From Candidatus Melainabacteria bacterium (lineage in GTDB: Bacteria; Cyanobacteriota; Vampirovibrionia; Obscuribacterales; Obscuribacteraceae): a DNA stretch of 64,000 nucleotides. Each line of letters opens with the position of its first letter. Position 1 is the stretch's first letter. The position numbers and the translations under genes are program-made. The stretch covers positions 1 through 64,000 of the forward strand of contig DAIDIP010000002.1 in the NCBI GenBank assembly GCA_027451745.1, in the 5' to 3' direction. Of this stretch, positions 48,501 through 55,030 are shown piece after piece. The notes under the pieces are model-generated. The model ran no database searches. It was not told the origin of the DNA and saw nothing but the letters and a program-made list of their open reading frames with translations.

Positions 48501-48697
48501 CGGAAGCTCGGGCACCAATGGCTATCTGTGTTGTTGGCGGATTGATTACATCTACTTTATTAACGCTAGTAGTTGTTCCTGTTGTTTTCACTTATGTGGA
48601 CGATTTTCAGCAACGATTTCTCAAGCTTTTGCCTAAAGCAGGGCTGGATAAACACGAAATTAGCGAGCAGCGCAATGAAACTTACAGTAATCTTTGA
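45575..48697 (+). CDS. RND efflux permease (AcrB/HAE1-like)
   Basis: A proton-driven pump of 1040 residues. A first membrane helix begins at residue 15, a large periplasmic loop follows, and the pattern repeats after the middle. The proton-relay residues are present: VLVDDAIVEIEN in helix 4 gives the Asp pair and GLVTKNSILLVEY in helix 10 the Lys. This points to the drug/hydrophobic efflux class rather than the metal (CusA) class, but substrate cannot be deduced. GGGAG precedes the ATG. The adaptor gene lies directly upstream and the TetR repressor is divergent. Confidence 0.93.
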   Translation: MDFRRISAWSISNPVPTTVLFLIITIMGICSFFTLGIDESPNIDLPVVSVTVTQSGAAPSELETQVTRKVEDAVAGIGNIKHISSTVNEGISITTIEFVLGTNSDRAVNDVRNEVSKIRQQLPQGIDEPVVQRQEFTGSAFVTYTVSSDKKSVEELSWLIDNNISRNLLSVPGVGQVQRSGGVDREINVNLNPTQLNALGASADMVSMQIRMLNINLPGGRGELGDKEQSIRTLGSAQSVDNLAQTQVMVTNGNYARLNTLGTVTDGTTEQRQLALLNGRPVVVFSIVRSVGANMVDVENGVDAKLAKLEKALPADVKVAKIRSEARFVHESYHACIDSLLIGAILAVIVIWLFLGNWRAAVISALAMPLSLIPAFAVMKVSGFTLNNMSLLGLSLVIGVLVDDAIVEIENIVRHINMGKSPYKAALEAADEIGLAVVATTMTLVVVFVPVAFMGGIPGQFLKQFGLTVAAAVLFSLIVARMLTPLMAAYFLKPMKEHKAGGWLMQSYDSLLHWALAHRVLTVVAGVVFFVLSIILFRALPTSVIGNVDRSETLLTVELPPGAKLADTTSVVQKLYEKLHIRSEVSQVFATIGTPTSGKMGNGGSAGEVNKANIYISLLPREKRKLSQQQFETVMRPELNQVPGARFAFTRIGGITGKLKVVLTSDDGVLLARESDKIAREMRGIAGIFDIVSSASLQRPEILVKPDFAKAAEQGVSIQAIAHTAMIATLGDIEANLPKFNLSDRQINICVRLDPSYRQDLETIRNLRVLGKTGRLVPLSSVAEVEMGSGPAQIDRLDRARQVTIEASLSPDLPLGQALLLVHQLPAYKALPANISDTPSGDVEIQKDIFGGFASALLAAILLIYAVLVLLFEGYLHPFTIMMSLPLALGGALMALVVSHQSLGFYALIGIVMLMGLVTKNSILLVEYCLMAMKEGKHRYQAIVESGEARMRPILMTTVAMIAGMLPITLGIGAGSEARAPMAICVVGGLITSTLLTLVVVPVVFTYVDDFQQRFLKLLPKAGLDKHEISEQRNETYSNL

Positions 48698-48750
48698 CAT
48701 CTGAAGCGAATTATGTCAATATGAGTAAGCTTTAAGCAATCAAAGCAATC

Positions 48751-48791
48751 AAACGGCGATAGATAGAAACTTGCTAGTTTGGTCGCCGTTT
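48751..48791 (+). promoter_or_regulatory. Long hairpin in the 5' leader of the helicase gene
   Basis: AAACGGCGA (48751-48759) pairs perfectly with TCGCCGTTT (48783-48791). An inner stem AAACT/AGTTT caps it with a TGCT loop. It ends 20 bp before the TTG start, just upstream of the AAAGGA ribosome site. No T-run follows on either strand, so it is more likely a translational or stability element than a terminator. Confidence 0.5.
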
Positions 48792-48810
48792 CAAAAAAGG
48801 ATTTTATATA

Positions 48811-49980
48811 TTGGATAATTTTATTAAGCTTGGTTTAACCGAGCCTACTGTTCGTGCTCTTACAGAAGCTGGTTTTACAGAACCAACTGAAATACAACAA
48901 AGAGCAATTCCGGTTATGTTGGATAGAAAAGACATAATGGCTTCAGCACAAACTGGATCTGGTAAAACAGCAGCTTTTGCTTTGCCAACTATTGAATATT
49001 TACAAGAAGGTCAAGGTAAGCCGCGGGCACTTGTACTAGTTCCTACTAGAGAATTAGCTGTACAAGTAAAAGATCAGTTTGTTAGATTTGGTAAGAATCA
49101 CAAATTGCGTTCTGTCACCTTATATGGTGGCACCGGCTATACCAGTCAAATGAAGGCGCTGAGCCGTGGTGTGGATATTATTATCGCAACACCTGGGCGA
49201 TTGTTTGATTTCATGCAGCGCAAATTAGTTGATTTGTCTAAGATACAAATTCTTGTTTTAGATGAAGCTGATCGACTTTTGGATATGGGATTTATGCCAC
49301 AAGTTCGTAAAATTGTGTGTAAATTACCAAAGGAACGGCAAACGCTTATGTTTTCTGCCACCATTAATGAACATATAGAGAAGTTGGCAAAAGAGTTTTT
49401 AAATCGTCCTGTCACCATTCGAGCAGCATCAAAACAAGTAGAGCCCAGCACTATTGACCAACAAATTTATCATGTCAATGAATTTGGCAAAGATGCGCTG
49501 TTATTAGAATTGATCCAAAAGCATGAAATGTCGTCGGTATTGGTATTTACAAGAACCAGACGCCGAGCTAGTTGGGTTAAGGGACGTTTGTGTGAAGCAA
49601 ATATACTGGCTGAAGAAATTCATGGAGATATTAGTCAAAATCAACGTGAGCGCACATTGAAAAAATATCGAGCAGGAGAATTTCCTGTACTTGTAGCAAC
49701 AGATGTTGCGGCTCGTGGTTTAGATATTCCAGCTATTAGTCATGTAATTAACTACGACTTGCCTGATTCACCACAAGATTATGTTCACCGTATTGGTAGA
49801 ACAGGTAGAGCTGGACGTTCAGGTGTAGCTTTCTCCTTTATTGGTGAAGGACAACGTTCTTTAGTTAGAGATATAGAAAAAGTTATAGGACGCGTATTAG
49901 ATCCAAATGCTCCAGTGCAACGCCCGAGCTCAGGAGCTCAAGTACGTAGATTTAGACCGCGCAGACGCCGTACTGGATAA
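48811..49980 (+). CDS. DEAD-box ATP-dependent RNA helicase (RhlE-like)
   Basis: A 389-residue helicase with all motifs: Q motif (FTEPTEIQQRAIP), motif I AQTGSGKT, PTRELA, TPGRL, DEAD in VLDEADRLLDMGF, SAT in MFSATIN, and HRIGRTGRAGRSG near the C-terminus. The core is complete, and the tail is short and Arg-rich (FRPRRRR), as in RhlE/CshA-type proteins that remodel structured RNA, often in the cold. The start is TTG with AAAGGA at 9 bp. A 41-nt hairpin lies in its leader, and an RRM protein gene is nearby. Confidence 0.95.
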   Translation: MDNFIKLGLTEPTVRALTEAGFTEPTEIQQRAIPVMLDRKDIMASAQTGSGKTAAFALPTIEYLQEGQGKPRALVLVPTRELAVQVKDQFVRFGKNHKLRSVTLYGGTGYTSQMKALSRGVDIIIATPGRLFDFMQRKLVDLSKIQILVLDEADRLLDMGFMPQVRKIVCKLPKERQTLMFSATINEHIEKLAKEFLNRPVTIRAASKQVEPSTIDQQIYHVNEFGKDALLLELIQKHEMSSVLVFTRTRRRASWVKGRLCEANILAEEIHGDISQNQRERTLKKYRAGEFPVLVATDVAARGLDIPAISHVINYDLPDSPQDYVHRIGRTGRAGRSGVAFSFIGEGQRSLVRDIEKVIGRVLDPNAPVQRPSSGAQVRRFRPRRRRTG

Positions 49981-50101
49981 ATTAGCTTTCTTTAAGACGG
50001 TTGTCATTTAGTAGTCTTGTGTCAATCTGTGGCAGATAATATCGCTAGCCAACTGCTTGCTTTACAAGTTGAGCTGTTGAAATGCATAGGCTGGAGGTTA
50101 T

Positions 50102-51100
50102 ATGGCTTACTGTATTGGCATAGATATTGGCGGTACAAAAATTGCGGCGGGAATTGTATCTTATCAAGGAGAAGTCCTTGATAAGAAGCATTGTCCTACA
50201 CCGGTAAAGTTAGGTGGTCCAAAAATATTAGAGGATGCCATTGCCTTGACGGCTGCCCTTCTGTGGGGAACCAGCCGAAAGATAGATGGTATCGGAATTG
50301 GTGCTGGTGGACAAATAGATGTAGAAAAAGGGTTGGTATACTCTGCTACTGATCTTTTGCCGGGTTGGCGCGGACTACATATAACAGATTCTTTTATTAA
50401 GCAGTTTGGACTTAAGTCTGTGGTAGACAACGATGTAAACGTGCTGGCTCTAGGTGAATCCTGCTTTGGTGCGGCTGTCGGCTTGAAGAAAGGTACTATT
50501 GTGTTTTTGGCCCTTGGCACAGGAGTGGGCGGAGCAATATTGGTAAATGGCTCGCTTATTCATGGTTCTAACTGGAGTGGTGGGGAACTAGGACATATAT
50601 TACTTTCTATGGAGCCTAACGCTCGCAAAGATGGTGGTGGTGCGGTTGGTACTTTAGAAGCTTATTGTAGCGGTTTAGGACTAGTGCAGACCTGGCGAGA
50701 GTTGACAGGGAATAATGATCCTAATATTACGGGTGAAGATGTTGTTGCCGATGCTAACAAAAATCCAGGGGGACCTGGAACAATAGCAATAACAAAAACC
50801 GGCGAATATCTTGGTTATGGACTAGTTAGTTTAGCCAACGCCTTGGATCCTAGCCTTATTATTATTGGGGGTGGACTAGGAACATTAGGTGATGCTTTGC
50901 TAAGTCCAGCTAGAGAAATATTGAAAAGCAGAGCTTTACCTGGACCATCTAAATGCCCGATTGTGCAAGCGAAATTAGGAGTGGATGCTCCTATAATTGG
51001 CGCAGCCAGCTTAGTAATGCCTAAAAGTGAAGTGTTAGAGTCAAAAAAAGCACCGGACAATAATGTGTCTGGTGCTTTTGATCTTGAGTTAAATCGATGA
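50102..51100 (+). CDS. ROK-family sugar kinase (glucokinase-like)
   Basis: The 332-residue protein has the ATP-binding phosphate-1 motif GIDIGGTKIAAG at residues 6-17, catalytic DNDVNVLALGE near residue 105, and LALGTGVGGAI (phosphate-2). Ordinary ROK proteins follow GGELGH with a CxCGxxGCxE zinc site. Here the stretch reads ARKDGGGAVGTLEAYCSG, so the zinc cysteines are gone while Glu and the GH...E catalytic region are kept. ATG 50102 has GGAGG just upstream. It probably phosphorylates glucose or a related hexose. Its 3' end contains a terminator hairpin for the convergent RRM gene. Confidence 0.88.
   Translation: MAYCIGIDIGGTKIAAGIVSYQGEVLDKKHCPTPVKLGGPKILEDAIALTAALLWGTSRKIDGIGIGAGGQIDVEKGLVYSATDLLPGWRGLHITDSFIKQFGLKSVVDNDVNVLALGESCFGAAVGLKKGTIVFLALGTGVGGAILVNGSLIHGSNWSGGELGHILLSMEPNARKDGGGAVGTLEAYCSGLGLVQTWRELTGNNDPNITGEDVVADANKNPGGPGTIAITKTGEYLGYGLVSLANALDPSLIIIGGGLGTLGDALLSPAREILKSRALPGPSKCPIVQAKLGVDAPIIGAASLVMPKSEVLESKKAPDNNVSGAFDLELNR
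51043..51079 (-). terminator. Rho-independent terminator inside the ROK 3' coding end
   Basis: GCACCGGACA (51050-51059) pairs with TGTCTGGTGC (51066-51075) through 10 bp with one G-U, and a 6-nt loop. It is flanked by an A-run and TTTT. The longer U-run (seven) is on the minus strand, so it suits the RRM gene; it could work in both directions. It encodes the last residues of the kinase. Confidence 0.7.
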
Positions 51101-51104
51101 CTTT

Positions 51105-51374
51105 TTAATAATCAAATGATTTAGGCTTGGGTTGGGATATAACCACGGAGATTTCTCGTCCGCCCAGATTATACCCATGCAAACTCTCAATGGCTGCTCC
51201 GGCTTCCTGTGGTGTGGACATTTCAATGAATCCAAAACCGCGTTGTTGACCTGTCTGCCGATCCGTTGCAATTTGTGCTTTAACGACAGTGCCAGATTGT
51301 CCAAATAAATTTGCCAACTCTGTTTCGGTCGTTCTATAAGACAGATTGCTAACGAATAGTTTGTTATTGCTCAT
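51105..51374 (-). CDS. Small RRM RNA-binding protein (cyanobacterial Rbp-like)
   Basis: The 89-residue protein is one RNA-recognition motif. RNP2 is LFVSNL at residues 6-11 and RNP1 is RGFGFIEM near residues 45-52, with the exposed aromatics intact. The tail is short (PKPKSFDY) and lacks the Gly-rich extension of the larger cyanobacterial Rbps. Such proteins are typically single-stranded RNA binders that rise in the cold. Nearby are a DEAD-box helicase, a leader hairpin at 51422-51443 and a terminator at 51043-51079. The ATG at 51374 is clear. Confidence 0.93.
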   Translation of the reverse strand: MSNNKLFVSNLSYRTTETELANLFGQSGTVVKAQIATDRQTGQQRGFGFIEMSTPQEAGAAIESLHGYNLGGREISVVISQPKPKSFDY

Positions 51375-51421
51375 GTTTTCTCTTAGCTTATCAGCGAAAA
51401 GTATTAATTTTGATCTCGCTG

Positions 51422-51443
51422 GGGCTCCTAAGCTTTGGAGCCC
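51422..51443 (-). promoter_or_regulatory. Hairpin in the leader of the RRM gene
   Basis: GGGCTCC (51422-51428) and GGAGCCC (51437-51443) form a perfect 7-bp GC stem with an 8-nt loop, about 50 bp upstream of the RRM start on its own strand. There is no U-run, so it is not an ordinary terminator. The rest of the 279-bp gap (51375-51653) shows only AT-rich sequence. Confidence 0.45.
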
Positions 51444-51653
51444 GCTTCAGTATGACTTATTTTGACTCTAACATCATGCTTGAAAGCATTTTGAGTTCAA
51501 AGTATACGCAATTATTATACCGATGCCTATTGATTCAGTGTATAAGTATAAGATTGATAAGATATGATAAATGGATTTTTTCAGATATTCTATAACTTGG
51601 CTTTGCAGTATTAAAGTGGGCATCTCATAACATAAGGAAGCTATTTATATTGC

Positions 51654-52121
51654 ATGAGAATTTGGGTTGATGCTGATGCGTGTCCTGGTGTGGTGAAGGA
51701 CATTATTATGACAGCAGCGAATAGACGATCAGTGGAAGCAATATTTGTAGCAAACAAATATTTGAATTTGCCAGTATCTTCTTGCCTCTCATTTATACAA
51801 GTAGATACAAAGCCTGATGCGGCTGATTTTTATATCAAAGAGAATGCTAAGAATTTAGATTTGGTTGTAACTCAAGACATATTACTTGCGCAAATGCTTG
51901 TCCAAGAAGGAATCGTAGCAATAGATCCAAGAGGGAGAAAATATAGCGAAGATAATATTGGGCAAGTAGTGGCTACTAGAAATCTTATGCAAAGTTTGCG
52001 AGACGGCGGCGAAATATCTGGTGGACCAAAACAATTTGGGGATAAAGAAAAACGAGCATTTGCTGCTACTTTTGATCAAGAGCTTACTAAACTACTAAGG
52101 CGTCAAAATTCTAACGCGTAG
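51654..52121 (+). CDS. YaiI/YqxD family protein (UPF0178)
   Basis: A 155-residue protein with the clear family pattern: MRIWVDADACPGVVKDI at the N-terminus (acidic DADACP), VTQDILLAQML, AIDPRGRKYSEDNI and RDGGEISGGPKQFGDKEK. The family has a PIN-like fold with conserved acidic residues and has no firmly established function; a nuclease role is an inference. The ATG at 51654 is right at the motif. Its end overlaps the convergent metalloprotease gene by 11 bp. Confidence 0.92.
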   Translation: MRIWVDADACPGVVKDIIMTAANRRSVEAIFVANKYLNLPVSSCLSFIQVDTKPDAADFYIKENAKNLDLVVTQDILLAQMLVQEGIVAIDPRGRKYSEDNIGQVVATRNLMQSLRDGGEISGGPKQFGDKEKRAFAATFDQELTKLLRRQNSNA

Positions 52122-53205
52122 AGTATAAGCGTAAAATTGTTGCTTTATCTCTATTGCTGAGATCGGTTGAGACATGACTTTTCATCATAAAGAACATCAC
52201 ATCGTTGCCATTTGAAGAATGAGTCTTAATGCCAAGGGCGTGTCCCACTTCGTGGAGACAAAGATAAGTCATTTGTTCGTCATTTAGAACTTTTGTACCG
52301 TCTAAGTTTTTAGTGCATAGACTCATGTCTACATCTTTTATAAAATTTTGGTAGGGACGCCTTGGATCAAGCAGACTCTTTGAGAGCGTTTGTCCAAGCT
52401 CAGCGCCATTCGGTTCCATGAACGTATGCTTATCGCTGCACCAATGACAAATGATGTCAGCTTTCTTCTTTTTTGAAGTTAATTGCCAAGATAATAAATG
52501 ATCTGAGGCACTCATCCACTTATCGAGAGCAGTAATCAGATCGTAGTTAAAGGAAGATTGATAACCATCCACGTGTTTACCAGATTCAATAAATATTTTA
52601 AGAGGCATCTTATCTAAAGACCATTTGGCAATTTTATTAGTTACAGCGCTTGGATAGTAGTCGCTAGCATTAGGATCGTCGGCGAGCCTAGTAACGTTTT
52701 GCAGTGAAACTAACATTCGTTTAGCTGCGTCAGAAGTTTGGTATTCGGGGTATTTTTTTAGAAATTCTTGCAAATAATATTTTGCTTGATCAACATTTCT
52801 TTCTTGAAAATAGCAGCTGCCAATACTATAGAGTGCCACTGGCATATCAGAATTGAAACTTAGAGCTTTAAAAAATTCAGTACGAGACTGATCGATATTT
52901 CCCATTTGCAAAAGGGTAAGTCCCAAATTACTGTGAACGACTGCTGAATTTTGATTAGGATCTAAAAGACAGGCTTCCTCTAATTTTGCCTTGGCTTCTT
53001 GTAATTTGCCAGCTTCTCTGAGCGCGGTACTTTCATTGCTCAAGAATGCTGCTTGATTGGTGTTATGAGCGTAATTGGGCGCTTGGCTAGAAGGAAAGCT
53101 GCTCTGTTGACTTTCTATTGTTTGAGACAGCACCGGCAAGCAAAAATTTAGAGAAAAAATAATTGCAATAGCCGGTTTGAATATTTTCTCCATATTTATT
53201 GTCAT
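52111..53205 (-). CDS. Secreted TPR protein with a matrixin-like zinc protease domain
   Basis: The precursor has a signal peptide (ending near VLSQ). Residues about 45-170 contain two to three TPR-like helical repeats (AKAKLEEACLLDPNQNSAVVHSN-type and IDQSRTEFFKALSFNSDMPVA-type). The C-terminal domain has the extended zinc motif HEVGHALGIKTH (HExxHxxGxxH) followed by a Met-turn-like VMFFMM, as in matrixins and other metzincins. The catalytic Glu is intact. The start is the ATG at 53205; M at 53193 is an alternative. It lies just downstream of another secreted small TPR protein on the same strand. Confidence 0.85.
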   Translation of the reverse strand: MTINMEKIFKPAIAIIFSLNFCLPVLSQTIESQQSSFPSSQAPNYAHNTNQAAFLSNESTALREAGKLQEAKAKLEEACLLDPNQNSAVVHSNLGLTLLQMGNIDQSRTEFFKALSFNSDMPVALYSIGSCYFQERNVDQAKYYLQEFLKKYPEYQTSDAAKRMLVSLQNVTRLADDPNASDYYPSAVTNKIAKWSLDKMPLKIFIESGKHVDGYQSSFNYDLITALDKWMSASDHLLSWQLTSKKKKADIICHWCSDKHTFMEPNGAELGQTLSKSLLDPRRPYQNFIKDVDMSLCTKNLDGTKVLNDEQMTYLCLHEVGHALGIKTHSSNGNDVMFFMMKSHVSTDLSNRDKATILRLYSTR

Positions 53206-53215
53206 CAATTGAGAA

Positions 53216-53797
53216 TTATTTAGTACTAAGCAGTTTTCCTGAAACCGCAGTACTAGGTCTATTGACCCACTTTAGATATTTTGCATCTGTTTCCCATGGT
53301 TTAGGTGCTCGACCAGTTAATGCAACTAGATGCGACCTAGCTGGTATGCTTCTTTCTTCGTCTTCATAATAATGTCCAAGTGGGCTGATGCCATGAAAAG
53401 ATATACCTTTTTCATCGCCCACCTCGGTTCTATAGACAATGAGCCATTCTTTGATACATTCATTGTACATATCGAGATCGCGCTCTTTTTTTGTTTTTAA
53501 CTTTTCTTGGAGCGCTTTTGCATATGTCATATGTATATCTAAATCATTGTAATCTCTTTCAAGTCCTAACTTGCACCATTTAATTGCTTTGTCTATTTGT
53601 CCTTCGTTAAGGGCATATTCTGCGGCTAGTCCTAATGAAACTGCGGTTTGTTTGCCTGTTTCGCTATATGCTTCCATTGAAGTAACAGCTTTGGCAGTTA
53701 TAGGATCGGTATCTTCGTTCTCGAAATCTTCGATAGCTAATGCCGGTAATGCGAGGGCTAGAATAAGAATTTGTAAGACAATAAGGTTTTTCATCAT
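53216..53797 (-). CDS. Small secreted TPR-like protein
   Basis: The tandem Met pair at 53797 and 53794 is the likely start; the frame upstream of it has no ribosome site. A signal peptide ends near LPALA-IED. Residues about 35-110 contain two TPR-like helix pairs (EYALNEGQIDKAIKWCKLGL and MTYAKALQEKLKTKK). The C-terminus has no catalytic motif (ISFHGISPLGHYYED contains a His/Asp cluster that I do not recognise as a motif). It precedes the TPR-matrixin gene by 10 bp on the same strand, so they are likely co-transcribed partners. Function unknown. Confidence 0.75.
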   Translation of the reverse strand: MMKNLIVLQILILALALPALAIEDFENEDTDPITAKAVTSMEAYSETGKQTAVSLGLAAEYALNEGQIDKAIKWCKLGLERDYNDLDIHMTYAKALQEKLKTKKERDLDMYNECIKEWLIVYRTEVGDEKGISFHGISPLGHYYEDEERSIPARSHLVALTGRAPKPWETDAKYLKWVNRPSTAVSGKLLSTK

Positions 53798-53836
53798 GTT
53801 AGTGCTTTTCAATTCGTTCAAGATGAGCATAGTAAG

Positions 53837-53842
53837 TATAAT
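53837..53842 (+). promoter_or_regulatory. -10 box of a probable leaderless transcript
   Basis: A consensus TATAAT (53837-53842) ends 6 bp before the ATG at 53849, so the predicted transcription start coincides with the start codon. A -35 is weak (TCGTTC at 53814-53819 with 17-bp spacing). Confidence 0.45.
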
Positions 53843-53848
53843 ACTTTT

Positions 53849-54910
53849 ATGATTACATTGATAATTAACAAAGTGCCAACGCTTTTTATAAAAGCATTTA
53901 CTGGACAAGACGTGCAAACTATCATGTCTTTTGTTCGGGAAGCTGCTTCACTCAATTCGGGTACCAGTAACAAAGTTTTATTTATTGATACACCAATTAC
54001 GCCAGCTACTGTAGAAGCAGTAGAAAAATTGAAATTGGAAGGATTTAGGGTGGTTTTTAGAGATCATCATGGTATCGATGGAGAACCATCTAATGACAGA
54101 GAAAAGCGAGTTGTTGAGGCTACCTCAAAATTGCAGCATTTGTTAAGGGAAGATTGTTTAATTACAGTAAGACGTCTTCATCCAGCTTGCAGTACTCTTG
54201 TCTGGGCGGGAGAATTTGAAGATGCTATAGCTATAATTGCTGATCCAGATGCCGATGGTTTGACGGCTGCTATGAAGGCCGCTGGTATTTCTTATCCTGA
54301 ATTAGATGAAGATGCTGCCAAATTAGATGGTGAGCCCCAATCGCAAGTCACTGGTACCCCAATTAGTCAATTGTTAGCTAAGGGTATGGCTGTGTTGCCA
54401 TCTTACGATGTTAGTAAACCTAAAGAACGAGAAATGGCTCAACAGGGTTTATTTACAGATTGGGTGAAAAGTGTTTGCGGAAATGAAGCGGCTAAGCAGA
54501 GGCTGGAAGCAAATACTGGTCGATATGATAATGCGGTAAGCGTGTCTCAAGCCTTAGCCCAAACTGCTATTGCATTGGTACCAGGAGTAGTGCTAGTTGA
54601 TGTGGCGGACAAAGATTTATTTGATCCAGGAACCCTATTATCTCTTCTCGAAGAAGATCCAGATTGCCGCGTTATTGTATTAAGAAAATCTTTGGGACCA
54701 ATTGCAGCGTTGCATGGAATTCAATACAGTCTGTCAGTTTCCAAAGAATATCAAAATAAGGTTAATTTGCATCGACTTATACCGGATCAAGCTAAATCGG
54801 ATCCTGATATGGGAATTATTTCCAACGTTTCTTTTTTGTTGCATACATCAGAACATGTGTGGCTAAGTGAGGTACTTCCACGTCTTCAAAAACCTGAAAA
54901 TTGGCAATAG
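53849..54910 (+). CDS. DHH-superfamily-like phosphoesterase
   Basis: The 353-residue protein has the DHH hallmark DHH at residues 72-74 (VVFRDHHGIDGEP) and a second acidic motif ADPDADG (residues 131-137), as in DHH-family metal-dependent phosphoesterases. The C-terminal half lacks the GGGH-type DHHA1 motif in an obvious form, so the family branch and substrate are unclear. The start codon lies only 7 bp after a TATAAT box and has no ribosome site, suggesting a leaderless message. The ATG is otherwise consistent with the N-terminal strand. It is divergent from the small TPR gene. Confidence 0.65.
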   Translation: MITLIINKVPTLFIKAFTGQDVQTIMSFVREAASLNSGTSNKVLFIDTPITPATVEAVEKLKLEGFRVVFRDHHGIDGEPSNDREKRVVEATSKLQHLLREDCLITVRRLHPACSTLVWAGEFEDAIAIIADPDADGLTAAMKAAGISYPELDEDAAKLDGEPQSQVTGTPISQLLAKGMAVLPSYDVSKPKEREMAQQGLFTDWVKSVCGNEAAKQRLEANTGRYDNAVSVSQALAQTAIALVPGVVLVDVADKDLFDPGTLLSLLEEDPDCRVIVLRKSLGPIAALHGIQYSLSVSKEYQNKVNLHRLIPDQAKSDPDMGIISNVSFLLHTSEHVWLSEVLPRLQKPENWQ

Positions 54911-55030
54911 AGATAGAAGTGTATATCAGAGCAAAGTATCAATACTTTATGATTGTCTTATAGTATAGTCAAAAGATCTTTTTGTAGACGAAGCGGCGTT
55001 AACTGGAGAAAACTATTGTCTGTCATTTGC

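Noticed and set aside
54933-54948. Inverted repeat AAAGTAT...ATACTTT as a terminator
   Set aside because: It is AT-only with a tiny loop and no following T-run; too weak to call a terminator between the convergent genes.
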